From assembly GCA_949987705.1 (NCBI GenBank), contig OX465281.1, positions 169,026,516 to 169,090,515 on the forward strand: a stretch of DNA of 64,000 nucleotides. Direction: 5' to 3'. The DNA is from Thereva unica. Its lineage: Eukaryota; Arthropoda; Insecta; Diptera; Therevidae. A program made the position numbers and the translations under genes. Below the pieces are notes generated by a model. That model did no database searches and had not been told where the DNA came from. It saw only the letters and a program-made list of their open reading frames with translations. How positions within the stretch are numbered: the first letter of the stretch is position 1; the number at the start of each line of letters is the position of its first letter. Shown piece by piece: positions 23,501 to 32,341 of this stretch.

Positions 23501-25567
23501 AAACTGGGATGGTTGAGGTGTTATGATCTGAGGGGTGACAAAGGCCTCCAGTCTGGTAGAGAAATCATTCAAGGTTGACTGTAGTTGCAGACTGACTCTT
23601 TGGTGAGCTTCTTGCTTTACGTTGAATATACCGTGTATTATCATCGAGTCTATGACTGGTTTCACTCCGAGTTTCTTCATTAATCTTTCGGAGAGAAAAT
23701 TCATCTGGGATCCCGAGTCTAATATGGCGCGGCATTCAACGCCTTTACCGTTTCCGGCTTCTAATCGAACTACAGCTGTGCTTAATAGAACATAACTCCT
23801 TTCTTCACTGGAATCTTTAAATGTTGTGAGCGTTGTGGCATCCGTCTGCTTGTTTATTGTGGTTGATGATTCTCGCGGTGGAGATTGGTGGTTCGGGTTG
23901 GTAGTTGCTGTTGCGGTGGATTTGGTGGAGCCGCTGGTATGTAACAGTGTATTATGTTTTTGGTCACACTTGGAGCAGCCTCTGAGAGTACATGCAGAAG
24001 AGTCGTGACCAGGACGAAGACAGTTGATGCATAACTTATGCCGTTGAATTTGATTTAGTCGTTGATGCGTCGCCAATTGTAAGAAGGTTGCGCAGAAGTA
24101 GAGGGGATGGGCTCCTTTCTTACAACATACGCAGTTCGCCTTGGATGACACAATGGATGTCGTTGATCTAGCAGTATTGAGTTTCCTTTGATTATCATCG
24201 CCGCTTCTAGCTTTAGTTCCTAGTGCTTCTAATGATTGAAACCGGGTTTCTAGGAATCTTAAAAACTCGTTAACACCTTGCAGCTCCCGAGGATTCGCTA
24301 ATCCTTGTTCGTATAAGGTGTGGCTAGCTCTATCTAACTTTCTTATTAATATATGCAGCAATAAGGGGTCCCAATTGGTAGTGGGAACACCCAGATTCTC
24401 CAATCCCTGAAGGCATTCTTTGGTCGTGTCGTGCAAAGCCTTAATGGAGATCGAAGAGCTGTGATCTGCTGGGCAAGTTGGTTGTGACAGCAGTCTATTT
24501 ATAAGTGCCGCTGTTAAAAGTCTGGTATTCTGGTAACGATCCTTCAGGGTCTGCCAGGCTGACTCGTAATTCTCGTCTGATATTGTGAAATGCCTGATGA
24601 GCTTCTCGGCTTCGCCACTCACATTGGTTTTTAAGTACCACATCTTCTGACATGGTGCCATTTCTTCCTTGTCGACCATTTGGCTGAAGAGGTCGTAAAA
24701 CTGTCTCCAGGTAAGGTAGTTTCCATCAAACTTCGGGATAGTAATTTTGGGTAGCTTCAATTTGTTGTAATTTGTCGATGCTTCTGGATTGGACGATTCC
24801 TTTTTCCCCTTGGTGGTAAGCTGAACCATAGCATCCTGGACCTGTTCTTCTAGTTGAATATAGGCTTCGATATCATATCCTTGGCTGGTTGGATCGGAAG
24901 ATGATTCCCAGAGTTGATGGTGAAGTTCCTCGATTTGTGACCAATAGCGATTTATGGTTTGCATCGCGACGTCGTAGTATGGTCGGTTGGTTATAGCATA
25001 ATCAATCTTGCGCAGATGACGGCACAAGCACTCGATTATGCTGGATTGTTTCCGCATCAGCTTGCTTAGCTCGGAACTGGTGGCAATTTCTGGTAATTTA
25101 TGCTCCACAAACTTGGAACTGTGACCCTCGGTGGTCTGAACCTTTGGCGGTATTGGATTAATTTCTTTGGTTGGCGGCATTCGTTTGGGTTGGGCTTCCT
25201 GGGCAATGGAAACAACGTCGTCGTTGTCTGAGTTGTGGTCATCTTCTTCTTCGAAATTGTCTGCTTCATTAGCAGAGGCAATTTTCTGGCGGAAATATTC
25301 CTGGTATTTCAGAAAAACATCTTTAATGGTTCCATAATAATTGGTCGCGAAATATTTATGCGACATAGGCAGATCTGGTTGCTGCCTAATGGTGGTATCG
25401 GTGTCTTGGAAGCGGCTCCATTCCTCTTCCAGCTGGTTCAATCGTCTCTGGTAATATAGATGGTCCTTCCGCTTCGTGCCATCCTTCTTGTAGTTCCGGA
25501 TGATGATTTGCAGAGCCTGTCCACTGGTTTCCTGCCTTGCAAACAACTCGTCTAGAGAGAGTGGCAT
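20534..25567 (-). CDS. pol: BEL2 gag-pol polyprotein (1,677 codons, ends at a premature stop in integrase)
   Basis: Starts at ATG 25,567 (MPLSLDELF). Gag: acidic N-terminal region, then a DUF1759-like capsid region about 270-420 (KITIPKFDGNYLTWRQFYDLF). Zinc knuckles about 479-545, including CINCLRPGHDSSAC. Aspartic protease with ILDSGSQMNF at about 615. RT with VVFDASAKT, TADIQKMYRQI and FYMDD at 1,022-1,026. RNase H with HAFADASEKAYGAA and NPADVLSRG. Integrase with zinc-binding region, VDFCGP and YCDNATNF. A TAA at 20,534 stops the frame between the second Asp and the Glu of the integrase DDE triad. The following 836 codons are in the same frame and open, so the intact ORF would have been 2,513 codons. 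Everything except this codon looks functional. Confidence 0.93.
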   Translation of the reverse strand: MPLSLDELFARQETSGQALQIIIRNYKKDGTKRKDHLYYQRRLNQLEEEWSRFQDTDTTIRQQPDLPMSHKYFATNYYGTIKDVFLKYQEYFRQKIASANEADNFEEEDDHNSDNDDVVSIAQEAQPKRMPPTKEINPIPPKVQTTEGHSSKFVEHKLPEIATSSELSKLMRKQSSIIECLCRHLRKIDYAITNRPYYDVAMQTINRYWSQIEELHHQLWESSSDPTSQGYDIEAYIQLEEQVQDAMVQLTTKGKKESSNPEASTNYNKLKLPKITIPKFDGNYLTWRQFYDLFSQMVDKEEMAPCQKMWYLKTNVSGEAEKLIRHFTISDENYESAWQTLKDRYQNTRLLTAALINRLLSQPTCPADHSSSISIKALHDTTKECLQGLENLGVPTTNWDPLLLHILIRKLDRASHTLYEQGLANPRELQGVNEFLRFLETRFQSLEALGTKARSGDDNQRKLNTARSTTSIVSSKANCVCCKKGAHPLYFCATFLQLATHQRLNQIQRHKLCINCLRPGHDSSACTLRGCSKCDQKHNTLLHTSGSTKSTATATTNPNHQSPPRESSTTINKQTDATTLTTFKDSSEERSYVLLSTAVVRLEAGNGKGVECRAILDSGSQMNFLSERLMKKLGVKPVIDSMIIHGIFNVKQEAHQRVSLQLQSTLNDFSTRLEAFVTPQIITPQPSQFIDTSNWPIPQNIQLADPKFNQPNRIDLLLGAEFSHHLLSDGQIKMSEDLPLLQNTVFGWILAGKIRNIDLTTAACGICSEEEQVNQAIEKFWKLEEVEETTPQLTDEQAKCEMFFNQTVRRNHDGRFIVSLPFAEDPGRLGESRDIAFRRFLALERRLSKNPELRKLYVEFMQEYRTLGHMTEVQLNNVQIPSYFIPHHCVLKPESTSTKLRVVFDASAKTSSNISLNDILQTGPTIQDDLFSLLLRFRMPRYVFTADIQKMYRQILIDEKDRNYQLILWRDDPKETLKYYQLCTVTYGTTTAPYLATKCLQRLAQEGSSQYPLGSAVLQNEFYMDDVMTGSDSLATALATQEQLTNLLLSAGFKLRKWCANHSQLLQNIPPPDREIQINFTDETKDNIKTLGLTWLPKSDEFSIKTNWTEQGRVTKRTIASDIARLFDPLGILGPVIVTSKIFLQQLWQLKLDWDAAVPLEINTKWSIFRENLKCLKDIHFPRHVFAHGTPKNIQLHAFADASEKAYGAAIYVRSVIKDGQIIVRLLCAKSRVAPVKQVTLPRLELCAAKLAAELVNRVKTKLQHKDLITYCWTDSEIVLAWINAKSSNYHTFVANRIAVIQQYTIPQQWRHVGSKENPADVLSRGIAPERLSSCNLWFYGPFFLHGKEEIWPSAFTPRGQTEVEKRKNVVTLTATEPKSSVANLFDNIDHRNSFRRLQRIGAYVVKFISYIHNPTEHQKNLTLTTMELEESLQIIIRSMQVEEFKDEIHQLRQQKEIAKNSPTVGLTPFLDQKGILRVGGRLEAATIPYDAKHQMLLPYSHPWTKLLMTELHQENLHTGPQSLLAITRQRFWPVKGKSIARSVIQHCVYCNKVKPRLLGQRMGNLPQDRIQPARPFINTGVDFCGPIWIHYRLRGKQPQKSYIAVFCCFATKAIHLEVVSDLSTDAFIGALKRFIGRRGNCQKIYCDNATNFVGAQGKLQELKQGIYSKTGSDQTI

Positions 25568-25642
25568 TTCTATGTACGATCAAAACACGCAATGTTTATA
25601 AAGATTTAGTTGCAAATGACGGGCTTCAAGTGTTTCACTTGA

Positions 25643-25660
25643 ATCTCGCCGGGGCCTCCA
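25643..25660 (-). other. BEL2 primer-binding site
   Basis: Minus-strand TGGAGGCCCCGGCGAGAT begins with TGG (complement of tRNA CCA) and fits a tRNA 3' end of the form ...CGGGGCCTCCA. From memory this suits a tRNA-Thr; that identity is an inference. It lies 21 nt inside the 5' LTR, further than the usual few bases. Confidence 0.55.
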
Positions 25661-25681
25661 AATGTTTAAGGTAAGGCTCTT

Positions 25682-26105
25682 TGCCTTAACTGTATCGGTA
25701 ATCTAGGTGTTACACCGTGACTACAGAATTGTTGGTTGAATCAGCACATAAACTAATTCAACAGGAGTAAAGGTTTGTTAATGGTTTTAACGAAGTAAAA
25801 CGCTCAAGCTTCTTGACTAGAATAATTTTAATTATTATGAATTCCGATATTTATATCAAAAATTCTTAAGCTACTTACATTGTCGATATATTAAACTACA
25901 TAAAATCAAAAGTAGGCAAAATTGGTTTACTCATCAAAATACATGAAAATATTATTGACCCGATCATATTACATCGAGCTCGTGCAGGTAAAAAATTGGC
26001 AATTGCAAAAATGTGCAGAATGTGCAAATTGAAAATATGTGCAATAAAATTATTTTTATGTGCGAATATTTATTTCTACATATGGCTAAGCTTAAATATT
26101 TAACA
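25682..26105 (-). repeat. BEL2 5' LTR (424 bp)
   Basis: Same sequence as 17,580-18,003. In element orientation it begins TGTTAAAT at 26,105 and ends GGCA at 25,682. To its right the LINE-B endonuclease resumes at once. Confidence 0.93.
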
Positions 26106-27356
26106 CCATGTGTTGATAGACCGCCGCCACCTTTCGGGTGGTGATGACGGTACGTATACGTACGTACTGAGGTGCCAACTTTGACTCGAATCACTATCTT
26201 GTTGGTATGCTTTGTATTCTCTAATCAGGCTCGAATTAACACAGCTGCACTACGCAATGAAATAGCCAGAAAGAGCTACGGTCATGTATTAGAACTAGTT
26301 CTAGGTCCTGGGGATCAAATGCCGGGGGTCGGCGAGAGCTGGGCTCGCCTATTGTCATTGGTACTGCGGCACGCGAAGAGAAATATAAAGAGCTCAGAGA
26401 AGAAGAAAAGAGAATTCACAGACGAAAAAAGGAAGCCTGGGAAAAAATCTCGTCTGTGAACAAGAGAAGTACAGAGAGCGACGGCCGCACCAGGCACGGG
26501 AGTTCTACCGAAGAGCCCGCAGTATGGCGCAATTCACACCACGTTGCACCTATTGCAAGGACAAAAAAGGGAATTTGATCACCGATCCTAAGGGCACCTT
26601 GGAGCGGTGAGAACAGCACTTTCATGAATTGCTAAATGGTGAGCTAACTGAGGATTCGGAGGCCCTATCAATATCTGATGATACTGCTATGCTGCCGCCA
26701 TCAAGCTTACAAGAAGTTAGCAGAGCCATCAGCCGGCACAAAGACAACAAGGCCTCGGGTGCAGAAGGCATCCAAGCAGGGCTGGTTAAATATGGAGGTT
26801 CATGAATGAATTGTGAAAGTATGGGAGCAGGAAGTGATGCCAGAAGACTAGAAAAAAGCATCCTCTGCCTGGAATATAAAAAAAGGAGATATCACAGAGT
26901 GCACTAATAATCGCGGTGCAACGTTGTAGATGTAAGATATTCTCCGCTATCCTACGAAACAGGATGGCCCCATACGCCAGATTCCAGCCCAGTTTCACCT
27001 TGAGGCAGGCTTTGGAAAAATGTCTAAAGTTTCAAAACTCAATTCAACACCTCTTCATAGACTTTAAAGCCGCCTATGATAGCATGCCAAAGTATAACTC
27101 CACAAACCATAAGAGAACTCGGCATCCCCAACAAACTCACAAGACTATGTAGGTTGACCAATGAGGCAAGGCATGTAAAGGTATCCGGAACACTGTGCAG
27201 ACCAACCAACATCTGTAATGGACTCCGACAAGGGGACGGTCTGGCCTGCCTCCTTTTCAACCTGGCTCTGGAGAAAGTGATCCGAGATTCGGGCGTGACA
27301 TCAAGGGGAACAATCCTCCACAAGTCCACCCAAATACTGGCTTATGCAGACGACAT
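26106..27356 (+). pseudogene. LINE-B endonuclease end and reverse transcriptase, first part
   Basis: Continues the fragment at 17,262-17,551: H-V-L-I-D-R at once after the LTR, a degraded SDH segment, the linker (INTAALRNEIARKSYG), the RT fingers with many frameshifts, FIDFKAAYDS, GLRQGDGLACLLFNLALEKVI and the catalytic LAYADDI at about 27,340. It is then cut by the poly(T) end of a minus-strand LINE. The style is the same as LINE-C. The frame is heavily broken, so the copy is old. Confidence 0.75.
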
Positions 27357-28543
27357 TTTTTTTTATATGAAAATACCAAGCTTAGGTGTAACCCTTTGTA
27401 CTACCAGTCCGTCATGTCGTTCAGTTCATGGTGCAATGTCTAGTAGTAAGCTTGGTTTGAAGAATAGAGGAGAATAGGAAAGGTTAGAGGGGGTCTGGAG
27501 GGTTTAGAAGAAAATGACGATGAACCTCACGTTTGAACTCTAAGGTGTTGTACGAGTTCGGAAATACTGACTGCGGGAGATTATTCCACAGTCGAGTTGT
27601 TCTATTCATAAACGAGCTTCTAAACCGTATTGTGCGTGAACGGGGGGGCTGTAGGGTATGAGGGTGAGCCGAGCGGGCTAGTCTTGTGTTGCGGGAAATG
27701 TATTGCCGTGCAGGCAGGAGGTCCTGAATTTCAGTGGAACAGTCGCCATGGTAATAGCGATAAAGTATGGAGAGGGCTGCTACATTCCTACGGTGGATTA
27801 AGGTGTCTATGGAGGCGCGAAAGGGGCCATCACCAATGAGTTTGAGGGCACGATTTTGCACCTTGTCGAGACAAGCCAAGGTGGTTTTTGGGGCGCCTGC
27901 CCAGATATACGAGTTGTATTCGAGGCGCGGCCGAATGTAGGATTTGTATATTGTAGCCAATGCGGCTGGCTGGAGGAGGAACTTGCATCTCTTGAGAAAT
28001 CCGAGGCATTGGGAGGCTTGTTTGGCGATTTTTAATATGTGATCATTCCATCGCAGATGCTCCGTTAAAGTTACCCCTAGGATGTTGAGAGTTGAGTCAG
28101 CCGTTAGATTCTCTTTATCCACTGAGATAGGAGGAAGGTCGGTACAATTTTTGTTGGAGATCAGACAGTACTTCGTTTTTGTGGCATTGAATTCGACGCG
28201 GCTCATTTCGCCCCAATGAAGAATCGATTCGATATCCCGGTTGATCGAAGTCGACATCAGTTGACGGTGGTAAAGACAAGGTCTGGCACGTGATTGTCTT
28301 ATATTGTCGAAGGAGTAAGAGAAATTCAGAGTACCGTCATCAGCGAAGCAGTGAAGTGGGTTGGAGGGGATTGAGAGCAGATCATTAATAAAGATTAGAA
28401 AAAGTGCGGGTGAGAGAATTGACCCCTGGGGAACTCCGGCCGAAATGACATGTGGGTTGGATTCGACGCCGTCCAATACTACCTTGATTGAACGGCCTGA
28501 AAGAAAGCTCTTAATCCAGTTCCTTAGAACTAAGTGTATACCA
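27357..28543 (-). mobile_element. 5'-truncated Jockey-like LINE inserted in LINE-B
   Basis: The 3' end is a T run at 27,357-27,365 (poly(A) on the minus strand). Upstream of it is a 3' UTR whose sequence recurs at 46,868-46,956 (shared blocks CTAGACATTGCACCATGA and GACATGACGGACT). Then comes the RT C-terminal part. The 5' cut is near 28,543, where the LINE-B sequence resumes. I found no target duplication, and LINE-B has lost some sequence at this point. Confidence 0.8.
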
Positions 28544-28545
28544 AT
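27484..28545 (-). pseudogene. Jockey-like reverse transcriptase, C-terminal half
   Basis: About 350 codons are open: NWIKSFLSGRSIKVVLDG, AGVPQGSILSPALFLIFINDL, then CFADDGTLN (catalytic A-D-D in the form F-A-D-D), K-C-L-I-S-N and LTEHLRWNDHILKIAKQ. Near the C-terminus are TIYKSYIRPRLEYNSYIW, WAGAPK and SSFMNRTTRLWNNLP. These are the order and wording of Jockey-clade RTs. The N-terminal RT fingers, endonuclease and ORF1 are missing through 5' truncation, so it is non-autonomous although the remaining frame is uninterrupted. Confidence 0.85.
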
Positions 28546-28800
28546 AGCTTGGCGGCAGGAAATCTGGTACTGCACATTACGGAAAGCAAACTAAAGCACA
28601 TGGTGGCCTCGTCTACAAGAACACCTAACATTGCTCGCACAATCAAGGTAGAGGAATACAAGTTTGACGTGGTGAAATCATTAACTTACCTTGGGTCAAT
28701 AGTATCAGCCGACAATAGCATGGAACCAGAAACACGCGCACGACTGCTAAAAGCCAACAAAGCCTACAATTGTAGCGGAGCCAAATTAGTCTAAGATCCG
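28544..28800 (+). pseudogene. LINE-B reverse transcriptase, distal part
   Basis: After the Jockey-like insertion LINE-B continues with L-A-A-G-N-L-V-L-H-I-T-E-S-K, EEYKFDVVKSLTYLGSIVSAD, and E-T-R-A-R-L-L-K-A-N-K-A-Y, the region that follows the catalytic motif in this LINE type. The copy ends around 28,800 without a recognisable 3' tail. Confidence 0.75.
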
Positions 28801-29178
28801 GTATTGCCTAGCTAAATCGCGTACCGATGGTGTTAAATAAGATAAATTCTAATTAATTTTTGTAATCAACTTCCCCGATTTGTTAATCATAAAAATCGAG
28901 CATTAGTTGACAGAATATGGTACAAGGAAATGGAAAAATCAAATTGGAAATATTATGTATATTTTGCAGTACAAAATTTCACTCCCACGAAAACTGTAAG
29001 AAATGTCTCTCCAGTTTCTGTTTACAATCCCACCTCATCAATTGGATATTTTACTACCGCACAGGAAATAAGAAACTCCTCTCCACTTCGTGTTTAGAAT
29101 CTCACCTCGCTTAATTTCAAGTTGTTACCCAGTAGGAATTCTAGGAAGGCCTTACCGATGGAGCACTGAAATAAATAG
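28801..29178. other. No gene seen
   Basis: AT-rich. It contains two diverged copies of a segment of about 75 bp (around 28,990 and 29,065, sharing AAGAAA..TC.CTCTCCA and ...TTTA.AATC.CACCTC). Nothing coding can be supported. Confidence 0.4.
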
Positions 29179-29179
29179 T

Positions 29180-29686
29180 CATCTGGTAAGGGGTACCCCT
29201 TATTTTCTTGGTGCTAGATGAGCCTTTATATAACCCATTACAAGAGAAGGCAGATGGTAAGGTGTAGTCTAGAATTAGACCCAAAAAAGTAAGAATCTGC
29301 CCGATGACTCAAGGGAGCTTTCCTGGAGTTTTCATAAATTTTATAGAAAAAAAGAAAACGGTCAATTATCTTCGTCGACATAAAATGCGACATTAGCATA
29401 CTGAATAGTCCGGCTCTCATTCGATACGGAGGACAAGCAGCTTTGGAGAAGTGGTTAGAATTTAGTTGGGAGACTGCTTAGGTAAAGCCACTCTCGGGCT
29501 TGGAAAGAAAAAGGCATTTGTAAATGATGAACAAAATAAAACCTTTTCGTACCGGATCACATATCCACAGGCGCCCATGAATATTTCTTTTTGCAATGTT
29601 CCATTTCCCGCTGGGACCCCAGTGGGACTTGTACGCTTACAGAAGTGCTAGTAAGGGGTAGGCCTTACTATACCCCTTACAGATGA
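29180..29686. mobile_element. Possible MITE with TAAGGGGTA-type ends
   Basis: Left CATCTGGTAAGGGGTA and right TACCCCTTACAGATG are imperfect inverted repeats about 500 bp apart. Each end also contains its own small palindrome (TAAGGGGTACCCCTTA on the left, GTAAGGGGTA...TACCCCTTAC on the right). Nothing inside looks coding. The Polinton terminal repeat begins 2 bp after its right end. Confidence 0.4.
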
Positions 29687-29687
29687 G

Positions 29688-30416
29688 AGTAGTGGAGCTA
29701 AGCCGGTTCTGCATCACTTCTCAGGTGATGCAGTACCGGCATAGAATTTGGGGGTGAAAGCTCTTCGTCTACGTGTGCGAGGTGTTTTAGGTTTGTGTCT
29801 TGGATAAGGTGGCTTGGCGGTTGCATGAGATTTGTATTGAAAGCTCTTCGTGTACGTGTACGAGGTGTTTTAGGTTTGTGTCTTGGATGAGGTGGTTTGA
29901 TGCCGCCATAGGATTTGGGGGATGTGTCTGAAAGCTCTTCGTCTACGTGTACGTGGTGTTTTAGGTTTGTGTCTTGGATAAGGTGTCTCGGAAGTGGAAT
30001 GGGGCTTGGTGGTGGGTTTGAAAGTTCTTCGTCTACGTGTACGAGGTGTTTTAGGTTAGTGTCTTGGATAAGGTGGCTTCGTGATGCATGGGACTTGTGT
30101 TCAAAGCTGTTCGTGTACTTGTACGAGGTGTTTTAGGTTTGTGTCTGGATAAGGTGGCTTGGTGGTGCATAGGATTTGTCTTGAAAGCTCTTCGCCTGCG
30201 TGTGCTAGGTGTTTTAGGTTTGTGTGGCTTGGATAAGGTGGCTCGGAGGTGGCATGGGATTTGGTGGCGTTGGCTTGAAAGTTCTTGGTCTAGGTGGGGT
30301 CTTGGATGGATGTGGTGCAGGGTCCCCATGGGGATTGGGATGTGGTGCTCGTTGAGGTGTAGTGCCTTGGATAAGGTGGCGGTGGTTGCGAAAGCTTTTC
30401 GTCTACGTGCGGGTTG
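29688..30416 (+). repeat. Polinton left terminal inverted repeat
   Basis: Starts AGTAGTGGAGCTA and matches the reverse complement of 43,691-44,421 at high identity. After a terminal hairpin it consists of about nine tandem units of 60-75 bp built on GAAAGCTCTTCGTCTACGTG and GTGTCTTGGATAAGGTGGC. Similarity to the right repeat ends near 30,416. Confidence 0.92.
29698..29744. other. Terminal hairpin of the left Polinton repeat
   Basis: Arms 29,698-29,717 and 29,725-29,744 pair around a 7-nt loop, with two mismatched positions. At two of the four places where it differs from the right-end hairpin, both arms have changed together so that pairing is kept. Confidence 0.8.
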
Positions 30417-30615
30417 TTTGAGGTCTTTGATAAAGTTGGTGTGAGCGCCACCTGTGTGAAACTAGTTGAACCTCGATGTGGGCTTTGGCTGTTGGAGTGT
30501 AGGGGGAGCTTCTGATCAGATGCTGCTAGACGTCGCCATCATTATCATCAGATTCGCTAAGAATTCAATTAAGCTCTTGGCGTGATTTTGTGCCTTGGAA
30601 TGATCTTTGATTCAA

Positions 30616-30680
30616 TTATTATTATTATTATTATTATTATTATGTATAAAAATACCTGAAGAGGGAAATGTGAGGTTAGT
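30616..30680 (+). promoter_or_regulatory. (ATT)n microsatellite and TATA promoter of the leftmost Polinton genes
   Basis: A perfect ATT repeat (about 30,616-30,643) is followed by TATAAAAA at 30,646. An initiator-like TTAGTT lies about 30 bp further, shortly before the first ATG at 30,699. TATA spacing is canonical. Function is inferred. Confidence 0.5.
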
Positions 30681-30698
30681 TTTCTTCAGGTTGCGGCG

Positions 30699-30884
30699 AT
30701 GAGCAGTTATAAGGATTCAACAAGACTGCTTGAGGAAAAGGGCGATAAAGGAAGCAAAGCAAAAGAATTAAAGTATCAACTAGCTTCTCTATCAATTAAA
30801 TCGGTGCAATCATCACCATCATCATCATCTGAGGGCAAAGATACTTCTTCTTCCATACGATATCAGCAGATGAAACATAGGTAA
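30699..30884 (+). CDS. Polinton small protein, unknown (61 aa)
   Basis: A polar, serine/lysine-rich 61-residue frame (MSSYKDSTRLLEEKGDKG...) with a Ser run in the middle and no cysteine. It is the first frame after the TATA box and stops 2 nt before the next ATG at 30,887, so the two are probably on one transcript. I do not recognise a domain. Low sequence complexity makes it uncertain as a real protein, but its position argues for one. Confidence 0.45.
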   Translation: MSSYKDSTRLLEEKGDKGSKAKELKYQLASLSIKSVQSSPSSSSEGKDTSSSIRYQQMKHR

Positions 30885-30886
30885 AT

Positions 30887-31189
30887 ATGAGCCTCCCAAA
30901 ATTTCTTGAAGAATACTCAAGCGTTTTGCTAGAGGAACACAAGGATAAAATAGAGCAACTCTACAGATATGTTCAAGAATATGAAAGTGCAGGAAAAATT
31001 ATTTCTATACATGGAGGGCATTACAAGAACTGTCCATGGTCAGATGATAAGGCAACCTGTGGTCCAGACACGTGTGGATGCTGTTTTGTGGAGCGGTACA
31101 AAAAGGAAGTTCAACGCCTAGTAAATTTTTATGTGCGGATCACCAAAAGTGGCTGTGGAGAATGCGGAAAAGGGTTCGATTTACACTAG
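30887..31189 (+). CDS. Polinton cysteine-rich protein, unknown (100 aa)
   Basis: A helical, acidic N-terminal half (residues 1-45) is followed by a Cys-rich part: C-P-W-S-D-D-K-A-T-C-G-P-D-T-C-G-C-C-F near 50-70 and C-G-E-C at about 93-96. This could bind zinc or be disulphide-linked. After the TAG at 31,187-31,189 the same frame is open for another 45 codons with hydrophobic, protein-like sequence, so the gene may once have been longer. An overlapping frame (to 31,392) also exists. I do not recognise the family. Confidence 0.5.
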   Translation: MSLPKFLEEYSSVLLEEHKDKIEQLYRYVQEYESAGKIISIHGGHYKNCPWSDDKATCGPDTCGCCFVERYKKEVQRLVNFYVRITKSGCGECGKGFDLH

Positions 31190-31414
31190 CACCGGAAGTA
31201 CATATCATGCATGTATGGGATTTTGCTTATAGAGCTAGCCGCATGGGACAATGGCATGTATATGCCCTTGATAGAAGCAGATTTCAACAGAGAATCATCA
31301 ATACAAGTAAAATCCTGGAGCCTATATTGAACCAACAACATCGTGAGAAAATATGTAATACTAGATTTGAAAATAAAACAAATATGTTATAAAAACAATG
31401 TCTTTTTATTTAAC

Positions 31415-32341
31415 TTATAATACATCATTAGCATTTATCCAAGAATTATGTTCAGGTGAAAACCCTAGCCATTTAACATAAATTTTATCACCACTCTTTT
31501 TCAATATTTTTTCAACAAGGTAGAGATCTGGATGTCGAGCTTTCTGCAATTCCTTTTCATAGAATCCTCCTTTGATGGGGTTGCCTTGATAGTCCTCAAG
31601 CTGATATGTCACTGGATTAGTCAGTTTAACCTTGGAGATTTTGAAGATTTCAGTTGTCCAGTTTGGTGTGTAGCCTTTTTCAAATGCATGTTTATATTTG
31701 CTTATACGGACGCGGTCTCCTATTTTATATGCAGATGAAGGTGCAATTTTGATGTGATTATAGGTTGTAGCAAGAAGCAGCTTCTCATTTGCCCTATTGA
31801 CATCACAAGGGCGCATTTTGATTGTTCGATGTTTTTTCATATTGTATTGTGATAGCAGTTTTTTCACCATAGAAAGCCATTTGTATGATCCATTCATGCT
31901 AAATTCCTTCCACATCATGCTCTTTAAAGTTCGATTGAATCTTTCCACTATTGAAGCCTTGAGTGATGTATATGTTGAGTAGTGATTAATTTCATATTTG
32001 CTCATTAGCTGTTGAAAGTGTGAGTTGTAGAATTCCTTGCCATCATCCGTTTGCAAATTTTTGGGTGTACGTCCTTCTTTGAATATTGATTGCATCGCTT
32101 CTGTAACTTCTGAACCGGTTTTTCTTTTAATTGGCATAGCCCAGGCATATTTAGAAAATGTATCAATTACAGTCAGTAAGTAGCGGAATCCTTTGTTTGC
32201 ATGTTTATATGCATCCATTTCCACCAAGTCAGCCTGCCACAAATCATCCAGACCTTTAATGATAACTCTCCGTCTAGTAAAATTTCGACGAGCGGGTTTG
32301 TGGAGCTCATTTACTACTTGCCTCTTACTCATAAACTCCAT
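31415..32341 (-). CDS. Polinton integrase (DDE, with C-terminal chromodomain)
   Basis: 308 codons from ATG 32,341. The catalytic core shows the first Asp in WQADLVEMD, the second in LQTDDGKEFYN and the Glu in SLKASIVERFNRTLK, with the YLLTVIDTFSKYAW stretch typical of retroviral-type and Polinton integrases. After an SH3-like region (KIGDRVRISK) a chromodomain ends the protein (YLVEKILKKSGDKIYVKWLGF, then SWINANDVL), which may direct insertion to marked chromatin. It is intact. It overlaps the end of the upstream fibre-like gene by 17 nt, in another frame. Convergent genes meet at 31,393-31,414 with AATAAA-type signals on both strands. Confidence 0.93.
   Translation of the reverse strand: MEFMSKRQVVNELHKPARRNFTRRRVIIKGLDDLWQADLVEMDAYKHANKGFRYLLTVIDTFSKYAWAMPIKRKTGSEVTEAMQSIFKEGRTPKNLQTDDGKEFYNSHFQQLMSKYEINHYSTYTSLKASIVERFNRTLKSMMWKEFSMNGSYKWLSMVKKLLSQYNMKKHRTIKMRPCDVNRANEKLLLATTYNHIKIAPSSAYKIGDRVRISKYKHAFEKGYTPNWTTEIFKISKVKLTNPVTYQLEDYQGNPIKGGFYEKELQKARHPDLYLVEKILKKSGDKIYVKWLGFSPEHNSWINANDVL

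Larger units (their letters stand above)
17580..26105 (-). mobile_element. Young BEL/Pao retrotransposon with F-like envelope (BEL2), 8,526 bp
   Basis: Two 424-bp LTRs, identical by eye, bound a minus-strand element. Internally it has a primer-binding site, one long gag-pol-env frame with a single stop, and a polypurine tract. Identical LTRs indicate recent insertion. It interrupts LINE-B inside its endonuclease. I could not find a target-site duplication. Instead, one edge carries 27 bp copied from the element's own interior. Confidence 0.95.

Noticed and set aside
17291..27445. Shared AATGTCTAGTAGT string at 17,291 and 27,437
   Set aside because: Too short and without shared context. The second is part of the Jockey-like LINE 3' UTR, so it is probably chance.
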